Positions 1-12,800 of a DNA stretch of 64,000 nucleotides are shown in pieces. The notes under the pieces were generated by a model. It saw only the letters and a list, made by a program, of their open reading frames with translations, was not told where the DNA came from and did not search any database. The translations under genes and the position numbers were made by a program. Position 1 is the first letter of the stretch. Each line of letters starts with the position of its first letter. This DNA comes from Vanessa cardui (taxonomy: Eukaryota; Arthropoda; Insecta; Lepidoptera; Nymphalidae): the NCBI RefSeq assembly GCF_905220365.1, contig NC_061139.1:12361001-12425000 (forward strand). Reading direction: 5' to 3'.

Positions 1-3000
1 CGACCCCTCCCACCCCTCCCACTCGCTCGAGGACTCCCTACACCGGCGCCGTTTCACGAGATTGAAAGCGGAGAATCTGAAAAACTTTTGCTTCTCCTTT
101 GACATTCTCTGTTCGGACGGGAGGCGGGCGTACGGCGAGTCATTACCGTCGGAGGGCTCGTCGTCCGAGTCGATGCGTCGCGCCGGCGTCTTCGGTTTCC
201 GCTTCTTCGGCGTTCCACCCATGGTCGTTCTGAAACGAAACGATTCATCCGTTAGAGTTCGACTCCCCGAGACACCGTATCGCAGGCATGTGTGCGCAGG
301 TGGCAGCTAACCGGGGCGTGTGCGGCTTGTCGGCGCACAGGTCGCAGCGCCAGGGCGGGCGGCGGCAGCGCGCGTGCGCCGTGCGCGCACAGGCGGCGCA
401 GCGCGACGCCCACTCGCCGCTCAGGCCGCACGCGCTGCAGCGCGCGCACTCGCCGCAGCACCAGCGCGCGCTCTGCGGCGGGACGCACGGGTTAGTATGC
501 ATCATAAATAAGACTCCACTCTTACTTACTTTGGGCCCCCAGTGAGCGACATGAAATACCCCCAAGTAAGGCTAAATGTCAATTAAATACCCCAATGTTT
601 ATATTGTACACCGTCTTTGAGAAGAAATTATGTATTCCTTTGTCTTTACCTTAATATATTGCTGTATTTGCATTAGAAAATATATATTATTAGTCACATA
701 ATATTAAGCTATTAACAATATTAAAAAACAAAGCTTAAAATATTATAACTAAAAAATATTTAAATAAACTTAACACTCTAAGACCTATTCCTAACAATCA
801 TAGTAATGCATAAAAGATATATAAAATATTAAATATAGTATATTTTATCATTTCCATACTAAATGACTTGTTTTAGCCCTGTAACTCTTTGACACAAGTC
901 TAATAACTTCTATGAGCCTTATTCAAGTCTAAGAAAAAGACCACTATAATAATTTAAAAAATGAATTGACTTGCGATGCAAACAATATAATTACTGCTGA
1001 GCAAATTGTCCATAACTGATGTTTATATTGGACAATGTAAACAGGTTTATTAGGTGTTTGAACAATTTATATACCTAACTAATGTCTACTGTTGTTTGTG
1101 TGAGTATAAATTATCTTCAAAAGATATAAAGATGATTTTTTTAACAAGAAGCTTTTATGTAATCTCTATATTAAAGTAAATAATTATTTTTATAATATCA
1201 TGTGGTCACCATCACATTTGCAAGATTTGACCCCAACTCACATTCATTAAAAATCACTGTAATACCTTAAATAAGCTCAAATCTGATAAGTTAGCTAAAC
1301 TAAGATTGTGTCTTGTTTAGCTTTTTGTTTATGACCCAAAGATCAGTGGGATAGATTACAACTATTATTTGTTAATGACATGTCTTATTTGAGCACATGG
1401 CAACACTACTTCTCAATTGCATGAAAAGCAATCTAAAGCAAGCAAAGAAAAGTAATACCCACATATATATAGGGATTCCCTGAAATATTTGATTATTGCT
1501 GGAGCTTTGTTTACTTTCACTGATAAGGAGGTATAAGTGACCTTAAATTCAGCTTAGTATATGTTTGTTGAACTTTTCATAGAAACAATTTAGTCAAGCT
1601 AATCAAAAAAAGCAATATACATCAATTAAAAATAAAGAGTGTTTCTCTTTACAATAAATAAAAATATTTTTACATATTGTTTAACATTTCTATAATATAT
1701 AATTTATTTTTGTAGCTAAATAACAAATGCAAACAATAATTTTAAGATTAATATAGTTAATAATAATTAAGATATATATATAATAATTAAGATTATAAAT
1801 AACAAAATAATAAAATAGGAAGATAAATAATACATCTATTAACAGTTAATTGGTATTGCTTCTTTAACAGCTCTATTGTTATAAATTAATTTTCATTCAA
1901 TAACTCAACAAAAATAAGGAAAATCATCATTCAAACAACCATTTTCAATGTCATTAATGCAAAATATACAGATATTATGGTTCAAGTCGACGACAGAGAA
2001 AGCACATTAGTCAGCAAGAAACTCAGCAGTTACTCTTATTTGTTTAATTTATACATATTTTACCGTAAGCATTTACTACAAGGCAAATTATATTTATATA
2101 TTTTCTATGCACAATGTATACCACTGAGTTTCTTGCTGATACTTGGAATTTAACAAATGGTACATAAAATGACTATTGCTTTGCTAAAGTGCTTATGAGA
2201 CACTTTTTGTATGAAATATATTTTTCATATATGAAATCTATGACTTCAAATTGATGATGTCTTTACCTTTAATTTTTTTAATGATATTTTAGGTAATGGG
2301 GCACATGATGTCTCTCTAACGTTACTTAACTTACTCTGTAGTTACACTGGTTCACTCATGCTTCAAACCAGAACACAACACTAAGTATTGTTTTGGTGGT
2401 AGAATATGTTGTACATATCCAGAAATGCTTTCACAAAATCCAACCACTAAGAAACTTATTATTAGATTATTATGTAAGGATAATTGCTTACCTTTAAAGT
2501 TGTCAAATTTATGTATTCAAGTATATTGAGGCAAGTTGGATGTGCATATGACTTGCACTGGAAACAGCAGATGAGTGCCTCATTCACTCCAAGACGGTTT
2601 TTGGCATCTGTACCAAGACACTCTGCACACACCGGAACACCTCCTGGGCTTAGTTGCTGAAATTAGAAATACAGATTTTTTTATTATCAAATTATAAAAA
2701 CTTTGTGTGGTCACTTTCCTTGGTATGACATACAATGAATATTACAAATATTATCTGTTTAGAAACAAATTCAATAATTTAGTATACCAATATTAGCTTT
2801 TTGTTGTTCTATTATGTATTTCCATAAGATGTATAAGTGTATTATTATATTTATTTACACAATTACCACACAAATTCACCAGGCAATTATTTAACAAAAA
2901 CATGTTTTATATTTAAAAACTAAAAATTCAACTTACATACAAATAAATTGGATCACAGATGCATTTTATGTTATATTTGTACATATTTTCAAAGTAAATT

Positions 3001-3830
3001 TTATATATGAAAACTTTTACAAAATTAATATAAATATGTATTTCATTAATCCATAGCTATGAATGAGTAGTAGTATCATTTGTTTTTATTTATTGATAAG
3101 GTAGTATCAATGAAAGTACAATTATGAATTAAATTAAGTCAATTTAAATTGAAAATATATTCAATATAAATATTTGTTTTACAAATGCAATATTATGCAA
3201 TGCTAATTTATTTTAATTGCTTGTTTATATTACTGTGATTGTTTAACATTTTATAGTTGGAATTAATGTTTGTATACAACTTACATTTTCCGGACTTTCC
3301 TGCAATTTCCTTTGTTTTGCTATTCTGTCTGTTGCTGTGAGTGGACGATCAGTTGCCTTATAGTTTCCCGCGTGGTGAAGCAACAGACCCCTAGCTACAG
3401 CTCTCTTTGCAGCCGCCCGTAATATATTCCGCACGTCCGTGTTATCCTCAACTGAAACTTGGTACGCTTGCCGTAAATGTTTCTCGATTGTCTTTAAGTT
3501 GGAACCGTCTCGCTCCCCTAACTCACGCACTGCTTTCGCGACCGCTCGCGAAACGTCCACATCGGAAGCGATTCGCAAAACTTTATTCTGCAAACCTCCT
3601 GGATCCTTGTACGAACTCTGTCCCTTGTTATATACCTTCAAAACAACACCCTCGCGCACTGCCCGCTCCAACCGCTCCGACACAACATCCTCGTGATAGT
3701 TATGGTGCTGTCTGATCGCATGACATATCCTCTCCACACTCGGCCTCTGCTTTTGAGACCTTATCTTATGTATCGCCTCAAGAATCCATCGCTTCCACAC
3801 TTCTTTTCCGACGTCGTCTGGTTCGCTCAT
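1..3830 (-). CDS. enok: KAT6/MOZ-type histone acetyltransferase, N-terminal part (partial)
   Basis: The first exons of a MYST-family histone acetyltransferase (KAT6A/B in vertebrates, enoki mushroom in flies), a nuclear enzyme that acetylates histone H3. The gene runs off the left edge, so the catalytic MYST domain is outside the window. Proposed exons: 3287-3830, 2492-2656, 276-472 and <1-229. Exon 1 gives a winged-helix start (WILEAIHKIRSQKQRPS) like the KAT6 N-terminus, followed by an H15-like module. Exon 2 gives PHD finger 1 (PVCAECLGTDAKNR, ICCFQCKSYAHPTC). Exon 3 gives RWCCGEC and a compact PHD finger 2 (CSAC, CAAC, HARC, CDLC). Exon 4 is a basic/acidic linker (GGTPKKRKPKTPARR). The start is the ATG at 3830 (MSEPDD); the open frame continues upstream to 3842 only through a TTG. 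Donors at 3286 and 2491 are GTAAGT and GTAAGC. The exon 3/exon 4 junction is uncertain: the only phase-compatible donor seen leaves a 46-nt intron. Confidence 0.88.
473..2491 (-). other. KAT6 intron, AT-rich, no gene seen
   Basis: Intron between the two PHD-finger exons. It is strongly AT-rich with no convincing open frame. Short pieces near 2013-2038 and 2120-2145 resemble, in opposite orientations, the 3' tail of the LINE that is better preserved near 15000, so they may be old LINE scraps. Confidence 0.6.
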
Positions 3831-4135
3831 TTTTGTCAACAATTATTTTGTTCGGCCGTCAAAGTAACGGTACGGTATTGCAGCTAGAGATGTGTCAACA
3901 CCCATCGTATTTTGGCGCCTCGAGCGAAATTCCATTTTATAAAATGGAACTTCGCCGGAAGCGACCGGTAAATTCGGCCGCGGTGAGGGACGCCAGTTTA
4001 CAGCATGTCCCAAACACCGTCGCCAGTGGATGACACATCGGGCCTCGCGAGCGGGTTTTGGCGGATCGAGCATCCGATGGCGGCCATCTTGTGGCGATCT
4101 CAATTTACGTAGCGAACAAATACACGCGACGTAAA
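3831..4135 (-). promoter_or_regulatory. KAT6 5' UTR and promoter region
   Basis: A GC-richer island directly upstream of the KAT6 start, standing out from AT-rich flanks. At 4076-4088 lies a perfect 13-bp palindrome, GATGGC-G-GCCATC. Read on the minus strand it gives CAAGATGGCCGCC, close to a YY1/Pho-type core-promoter site. This fits a housekeeping transcription start near 4080. The exact start site cannot be read from the sequence. Confidence 0.45.
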
Positions 4136-7100
4136 TAATGTTACTACAATTAACAAGTTCACTAAATTCATCAAATAACGACTTCCACCATCACAATTAA
4201 CGAACTAAGTTTCACAAATATGAAAATAAAACTAAAATACGGCAAAGTTCGTTCCGGTTCTTTTTTCACAATGCGCCTTCACCAAACAAACAACACAGTT
4301 ATGTAGTTTCTATTAAATTAATCTTTTATTATTATATTGCATTATAATGATGCATAATAATAGTCATGTAATTTAAATTTTGCAAAATTTTGTTGAAAAC
4401 ATTCACAAAACACTAACAAAAGGCTCTTCAAAATGGCTATCAATCAGTTTCCTTGCTATAAGAAAAAATAATTTTGATATCCTGTCCGTCACAATTGTAT
4501 TGCCATTTTTAATTGAAATTTACTTCATAATTAATGATCTTATGATTGTCTATGGTTATTCAAGTTTAAGTAAAGTTACTATGACAAAAATATGTAATAT
4601 AGTAATAAATAAAAAATTCAATTGCCTATTAATTTAAACAATTTATGTAAATTACTTTAAGCACTGTTAGCAGCACTCATGTAGTAACAATATTACCTTG
4701 AATTTATGAACGTTATGGCAACTTTTTTATTAATTAATTTCTAATTAAGGTCTTGTAACTCAGCAGAATTCACATAGTAGGGTCTAGAAAGGGGCTCCAC
4801 TGTTAAAGAAAAATCCAAGTGGCGCTGTGATCGAGGGATTCTGTTTCATTACTTTCCTTAATGTATTATAGTCCAAAGTTATTTGTGAGTTGTAAAAAAT
4901 TTAGGTAGATGATTATTATTTGAGATATGGCGAAGCCCTATACCGACTATACCTATGCCATATGATTCGAGAAGTATAAAGACGAAATGTTCGATCTACA
5001 AAGTGTGATGGAATAACGACTTCCCCAGAAACTATAAGTCGTAGTATTAGTAGTAGTGAAGAAAAAAAGAGAGATTTATCAACATCGATAGATGTTGGAT
5101 AGGAAAGAGATTAGTTCTTGTAAAAATGCTTCATGCGTATGATATATTATGTAATAAATATAAACCTTAATGAGCATGCTGTTATTTTTTACAAGTTTAT
5201 ACAAACATTCATGACAAACCGAATTAGCAATCCTACCTAAATACTTTTCATGTCTCTGTGAAGGACATGGAGAGTATTTTACTGGTATTTTATTATGCTA
5301 TTTTTAGAAACATCGCATACTTATTTTTTGAGCTTGAACGTAACTCCATCAGCTACATCTGACATTATATCGATGAACAGACCAGGTTTTGTGATTCGTG
5401 ATGCCTATGAATATTGGTAGTCGGAAAAAAGTTAAACAAACCATAGATTTACGTATTTCATGTGATTTGCTAATAATTCAACTATATTGTGGACCACTAA
5501 GAGTTTATGGTTAGCATATCTTTATTTATGATAAAACACTATTACTTACTTTCTTTTTAATTGTACTTCCAAAATTCTAATAACAGTTTCGTTGATGTTC
5601 AAAACGTTATTTATTCGTAAATCCAACGTGAATATCATAGATTAGTCAAGCTCTCGACCAATGATATCGCGTCGTAAATTCTGTCAAGTGTTGTGTATTT
5701 GGTTTTTCCTCTTTTGGACGAAATAAAGTATAACTATATATATGTTATTAGAGAAGTCTTAGATATCATATAATCAAGCACAGAGTGGAGCAGGATTTGT
5801 GATGGTTTCTTCATAATAGAATTGAAGACGGTGTTAACCGTCTACCAGTCTTAAGCGGTTCATGGCCAGATCAGTGCCTAGTATCTCTGTACTCAAAAAT
5901 CAAAAATAATTCCTATAACGGAAAAATCTGTTTCTATTAACGGGTAAATAAATGTTATTTTTACCATGGGAATTTCGTAAAAAAACTTAGTTATCGGCTT
6001 AGAAACATTGTATTCCCTGAAAGATGTCCATAACAATTTTATCAAATTTCAATACATGATCGTGTTCGGTTTAGGTCAAATACATTTTATATTCTCTTAT
6101 TGTCGGCAGAGAACAGCCTCAAAGATTATAACAATCAATAGCACGGCATCACAAAAATTGCTTACTGCTACGGAAAAAATGAAAATGTGAGAGTTGCAAG
6201 CTTAAAAAAAGTGTTCTATTCCCGCATACGAATCTCAAGTTTTCAAACCTGTCGACGATCATTAATAAAGAATAGAAAAGAATAGAAAATGGAATCTGAG
6301 AGACGAGGAAGAAATAAAGCTAAGTGCCGGCTCTCTATACTGCGGGGTTTCTTAAAAAGGATCATTAAAAAAAAAACAAAACAAAAGAATTGGGTTTTAA
6401 GCTCATTCCAATTTTTTTTGTGAATTGTGTTCTAAAATATTTTATATAAACATATAAAATCGATATTAACTTGTTTTATTATTATTATTTAATAAGGAGG
6501 TTTTGCTTAATTATAGTACTAGCTAATAACTGTTTTTTCCCATCAAACAAGAATTTATAGGATATATTATTATGTATGTTTGCATTCAATGCCCTTTTGA
6601 TACGCATGCTCGAACATCGTTATTGTTGCACCGGGTATATCTCGATCGCAGCGACCCTAGCGGCTTAACGTGTTAAGAAGCCCACGTCAAAATTCATAAT
6701 TGCAAGACTTTTTAAGAACATAATGGTACAAAAATAAAATGCCACATTTTCCAAAAACATTAAATATTAAGACAATTTATTCTTAATGAAAAAAATAAAA
6801 AAAATGATGATAATCAATAACCAATAAAGTAGCCTCAATTAAGTGTTACTATATACTTATATAAATATCTGAGGCTTTGTATTATGTTTGGAAATAAATT
6901 ATTTCTATTATATAGGAATGATTATTTCATTCCACCTTATATAAAATTATTCTAATATGATTACAGTACCTTTCATTTTTTTATATTATTGTTATTTTTA
7001 TTTCATTAAATCATTTAAAAATGACGGTTAATACATTTGTAATTAAGCTTAGTAAGTATTATGTTAAAACACAGCCACCTAATCCATGTACATTAATTGT

Positions 7101-9888
7101 TAAAAAATAGCAATGTCAATCGTCCTTAAAATTAGCGGGTTTTTTATGAAAGTTTATTTTGTAAACAAAGTAATATACTTTTGAGTTGAATTTTATTAAA
7201 TGTACAGAGGCTGAAACAAAAGTGACTTAACATTATTGGAATTTAATAAAGAAGGTATTTTGGAATCACCTTCTCCGTTGACTTAAAAGCATAGAATCAG
7301 ATAAGCTAAATAAGAATTACGATATTTAATGATCAAAATGGGGTAAGATAAGATGTCATTTTTTGGCAAGTACCTTACTTTACTAATATTACCATCAAAA
7401 TGTTAAACAGATTCAAGTTATAAAGTTACGCATTTTAAAATATGTATAAAACACATTTTATTGTAGTAGGTTAAGTATACTTCATAATTTAGCCCAAAAT
7501 GTATGTATTATATCGAACTGTAAATCTAGAAATAATTTTAAATCATCAAAACATATTCTCTTACCAAACAACGAAAAAAAAAAAAAACAAACATAGTAGA
7601 AAAAGTTTTATTCACATCAATTATTAATATAAACATAAGTACAACAATAATATTACTTTTAAAGTGATTTTGCATTTCAAATACACAATTTTTAACTAAA
7701 TTAAAGTCACACATCTATTTATTGCTGTTACCTTACAGGAAAAACAGGAATGTACTACTGAAGGCTAAAGATCGAAACGAAATACCCAATTTCATTTGCA
7801 GGATAAATCCAGATATATATTCAATACGGGTAACGCGTAGCATTGGTAAAATATTGAATTCTATAAAAGATTTCACCATTGTCGAGGTGTATAGATGTAT
7901 GCCTCTCTTGGGTGACGAAGAAAATGTGCCAAATTGGCAAGTCCATCTGATAAAGTATTCGATAGTATTTAAACAGATAGACATTTAAAGTAAATAAAAA
8001 GCAGAAGGTAAGACAACTAACCAAGAGCGATTTAAGTCCCTTAATAGAAATTGAGGTATTATTCAAGTTGTACAAATTAACCATATATCACTATTATCAA
8101 CAATCATAATCTGCATTTAAAAAAATATTTCGATTTTCAACTTGTTAAGTATGTACATAAAAAGCTTAAAAACATTTAATAGTTTACATGCCACATTATT
8201 ATTAATTGATTGTTTTGTTACTAATGTTATAATTGTTATAGTTATGCGAGTTTGTTTTTGACATATTATTTATGTAAATTTAGTTTATAAAATGTTAAAA
8301 GCTATTTTGTTTAAATTGGTCGGTCTACCTAGTTATTATTACAAATAACTGACTATCCAAATAAACTTGTTTTATTAGTATTTCAATGTAAAATAATTTT
8401 CTGCAATATTCATATAAACTATTTATTCGTTATTTCTGTTATCAGATCTATTTACAATACTAATAGCCAATATAAGCCTTTGGGTGATGTCATACAGCCA
8501 GTAAGACAGGAATTTAAAAAAAATAATTTGATTAATCAACTCGTTGATAATTATTTTTAAGCGAAAAAAATTATTCAAATGAAAAATTAAGCTTTGATTA
8601 TATATATTATATCTAAGGTGTAAAAGCTACCTACCTAAGGGAAGAGGGATATTGAGACTCAACTAGAAGCCTCTTGATGATTTATTTAAAACTTATTTAT
8701 TTATCAAAATATTGGTTTTGTTGCAAATAAGTTTTCTTGTATCCAAACTCATATATATATTTGTACATTTAATGAGTTGTTATTTAGTTAAGAGAAATAA
8801 TATTAATGGAAGTACATATCATTATTCTTATTTGATTTCAAAAACTCACACCATATTCTTGTATATAATAACAAACAGAAGTATACTGGTGACATATTAT
8901 ACTAATGTTTGGCGAGGGGAAGGACATTTCTCGAGAATTATATTCTACGAGAATATTAAAACTGTTTAATAAGTTGGCAACAGTTGTCAAAACTCGGTTA
9001 TAATTCATAAGTATTAATTTAACTTGACATTCTTTAGGCACTTGTATAAGCTTTTATAACCTTTTAATTTATTTTATTTGATAAAAAAAAACTTTCGCTT
9101 GGCAAAACTGTGTTAGTATGGCAATAAAAAATTCACAAGAAATATCAAAATATGTGTACTTATCCCATTAACAGTATTATCAATTTATTTTATGTAATAT
9201 AAAGTATTTTTAGTACAGGTTTATGCATATATATAAATAATTTATGTGTGCTTGTCAATGTACTCTTCAAATAGCTGAACCAAATCAATGTTTTATTGTA
9301 TTTGAATAGGTCCCTGTGTGGCATAAATTAAATCTAGGTAGCGCTTCAATCGGATTCAAGGATTTATTATAAAAAAGAAATAAAAATATTTAATTTGTAC
9401 AAAGTCAGAATGGGTAACAAGCATAAATATATAATGATGCAATGGTTAGTAACTAACATATAATATTAACTGTTAACGATAAAATTATCTCAATTCTCAA
9501 TTGCCATATTCAAAGTTATTAAATAATTAAGTAAATGTAAAGCAAATTATTTGTCTACTATGCATATTTTCAACCAGACATCACTTCAATTTAAAATTTA
9601 TAGTGCTTCCTACTTTGTATATATTTTCCATATTATTGCTTTTAAAAGGGTTGCAGTTTGAAAAAATTATACCATTTTATTTCTTACCCAGCTGAAAACT
9701 TAATGATCGAAAAAATTAGTTTTGTATTCTACGTCTATATCTAACTAAAATGTAGTTGATAACATCCGATGACTACATAAACTGTGAAAAAAAAAAATTG
9801 TTATACATTTGTACGAATTGTATTATTTTCAACCTCTATTCGATGGTATTGCAATTTGATATGTCTTTGAGCTACTAATCCTAAATTA
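4136..9888. other. Intergenic desert between KAT6 and adenosine kinase
   Basis: About 5.7 kb of AT-rich sequence between the KAT6 promoter and the 3' end of adenosine kinase. Open frames here are short and low in complexity. The only exception worth recording is the exon-like stretch at 7739-7988, listed separately. No tRNA, rRNA or recognisable transposon coding was seen. Confidence 0.6.
7739..7988 (+). CDS. Orphan exon-like ORF, function unknown
   Basis: An open frame of roughly 83 codons that reads more like protein than its surroundings. It includes RNEIPNFICRINPDIYSIR and PLLGDEENVPNWQVHLIKYS. A possible 3' splice site (TTACCTTACAG) lies immediately before 7739, and an AATAAA polyadenylation signal follows the stop within about 10 nt. 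Together these look like the terminal exon of an otherwise unseen plus-strand gene, or a relic of one. I recognise no family. The opposite strand is also open over most of this stretch (7733-7984), which weakens the case. Codon composition is AT-rich, like random open frames nearby. Confidence 0.25.
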
Positions 9889-12800
9889 TTAACTTTCTCT
9901 AAAGTCACTGTTACCGCTGAATGTACAACCAGAGTGTTGTATCACATGAGTCGCACTGTATATACCACACTTGACACATGTCTCCCAAGGTTTCTCCAGG
10001 ACCATTTGACTTAGGAAACCACCTGTGAAAGCATCCCCTGCCCCATTTGTATCCACAATTTGCTCCCTGGATAGTTTTTCAACGGGAACCAGGGTCACTT
10101 TGGAGCCCTCTACCAGGATCACTGGGTCTTTACCCTGGGTTATCACAACCACTCTTTGCCTGGACGAGTTAATTTTGGGTAGTGCCGCTATTTTCAAAGC
10201 TACCCCTTGAAGATCGGTTTCTGTGATGTTGAACGCTTTAGCGAATGCATCTGCTTCCTGCAACATCATATTAGCTTGTTAAATTTCAATTATATTGGAA
10301 TACCTTACATATATATACTTTAGTGAAACAAAGCGATAGCCAAAAAATTGTGTATTCTTGAGAGGGATTCTTTACAGTTCGTGCACGCGATTTTGATAAT
10401 GTGTGCGTGCGTGACGTCATCGAAATAATTAAATGAAGTGCTGTTTCGTCGCCCGCTAAAATTTGGCCATCATTTTTGTCCTCACGCTTCGTATACAGAT
10501 TCTTACATTTGTTTTGATATACAATTTGTTTTTACCCTAGCTTAAGTTAGCTAGGGTAAAAACTGCATTCATTTGATAAATAAAAGTATTATTATTTCTT
10601 AGTAAAATTAACAATTATCACCTGAAATGCTTGCCCGGATTGAAGCCCAGCTTCATTTAAAATTCTCATTTTATATACACGACAAAAATATTAAATTAAT
10701 AAACAAAACCGTTGTAAATAGACTCGAATTATTTGATCATTGAACGAAAATTGCATATAAATTCCAATTAAGTGGAATACTGTTGTATTATAAATTTTAA
10801 AAAATGTTTTTAATCCATAATACAGCAGAGCTATTAGCAATGGAATATTTACCCTAAGACTTATATCTTTACTTGTTTAGTCGCTGAAATAGACTTAATT
10901 CCATATAATCTCAACATACAGGCTATCTTTATCGGACTATGTAAATCTTAAAACAAGAGCGTACAAATAATCTGTCTACCCGTGACCACGAACGCTGTAA
11001 AGTGCTCGAAACGTCGGGATGTCCAAAACAATTAATATACGCGATTAAAATCCGTTATAACTAGTTTTATTTAAATCTGTTAAGGTTTAAATACTAGCAT
11101 AGATGATATTCTCACCGATTCGTTTCCGAACAAAACGTCGACGTAGGGCATAAGTTGCTCCAGCGGCTCCTTATAGAACTGCGACACGAAGGGCGCGCTC
11201 AAGTTCATGATGAATGTGTGTTTCTTCTCGTGAGCGTGTTTCGCAAGCAGCATTATCGATTCAGGCGACACCGCCACGAAGAAGCCCTGGAAGGAATTAA
11301 TATATATTAGGAATCTTAATAAATATAACACATCCTAGGTATAATAGGCTATTTGACAATGCGAAAAATAAATTGTGAATTATTGTAATCAGTGTATATT
11401 ATGAGTTTAAAAATGGTTATTTACTAACGAAACTTGAAAATAATACTTAATTTATTCATAAATCAATAAATAAAAATGCATTTTTTCAAACGTTTGTCAC
11501 GTGACACAAAACGCTTCTGATTGGCAGGGCTTAAGATGAAGTCACTTTCTTGTAAACCTTGCTTTTCTACTATATGTACCACAGATTAAAATACAGCAAA
11601 GTGACGTCACCGACCCCATTGCAGCGCCATATTGTCCAAGTAGCGTTTTCGCGCGTTATTTAAATATGTAATTTTTAATATGATATTTTTCGGCAAATAT
11701 GTACTAGAAATAAAAAAATCAACTTTTACTGGGTTCCTTAACCTCTAATCAATAATATAAAATGGATTTTAAAAACCAGTCAAATAGCCTATTGTTATGA
11801 AAAATTGGTTAAGTGTTCTGCGACAGTTGAGGACTGGGACCAAAAAAAATATATTTTTCTTTCAATATCCTAAGGAGACTTATGAAAAAGTCAGTTTTTC
11901 CCTTATTTCCACCCTCGCAAAGCCGTTAAGAGAAGCTAGTAATTTATAACTTAGTTACGTTAATATAGGTAACATAACACAATTGCAATATGTATTAGAT
12001 ACTGCAAGTAGGTACATATATTTCTTAAAGCTTATCGGTTGTAAGTAGCGAAGTGCTATTCCCATTTTTGGACCAATAAATATACTCTTGAACCGATACT
12101 AATATATTTTCTTTTGACATGTACAACAACAACAACAGCCTGTAAATTCCCACTGCTGGGCTAAAGGCCATTTCCTTCACCACTGAGCACGAGATGAATT
12201 ATAAAGACAAATTAAGCACATGAATCAGCGGTGCTTGCATGAGTTTGAACCCACAATCATCGGTTAAAATGCACGCGTTCTAACCACTGGTCCATCTCGA
12301 CTCAACACATAGGTGAGTGGCAATCGAGTCAGGAGGACAATTTGAAAATGTTATTTTTAATAATATATGTTTTACAAAAATGAATTATGACAAACTCACT
12401 GATGCATAAAAGAACTTTGCGCTTTCAATGCTCTTCCGACATTCCTCTTTAGCCAGGTGGTCCGCAGTGAACTTCTGTGCGGCGGCCAGGTTGGCGCACA
12501 GCGAACGATGTGTGCCCGTCACGAGGACAGCACATGTTCCCGTGGGAGCCTCTTCCGTCACTTGGTAGTGGACAGTTACACCTTCAGCACTAAAATTAAA
12601 AAATAAAACTATTTAGAAACGTTTTTTATATTAATGTCAATTATCAGTTTCACGTTTAGAATCACGTTTATAATTTAGAACCGTTTTAGTTTCAAGTTAA
12701 AATTGTTTTAGCTGTAACGTAAAGTTATTAAAGTGACGATCTGTAATGACGACGACGCGACGTCTATAATGAGTTGTTGTTAAAAATCAAGGATTTAGAT

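Noticed and set aside
245..565. Single 106-residue protein read across 245-565 on the minus strand
   Set aside because: It runs across a splice acceptor (CCGCAG at 473-478); only 276-472 fits the KAT6 PHD region.
3831..3842. Upstream start for KAT6 at 3842
   Set aside because: The codon there is TTG, not ATG; the first ATG is at 3830 and gives MSEPDD, matching the family's N-terminal spacing.
8712..9041. Open frames at 8712-8969 (+) and 8838-9041 (-)
   Set aside because: AT-rich, overlapping on both strands, no splice or poly(A) context, low-complexity residues.
12230..12303. tRNA gene (also at 33150-33226, 38530-38603, 38686-38760, 39440-39525, 62735-62815)
   Set aside because: A- and B-box-like heads are present, but each continues into a SINE body, several have target duplications, and full cloverleaf pairing is not evident.
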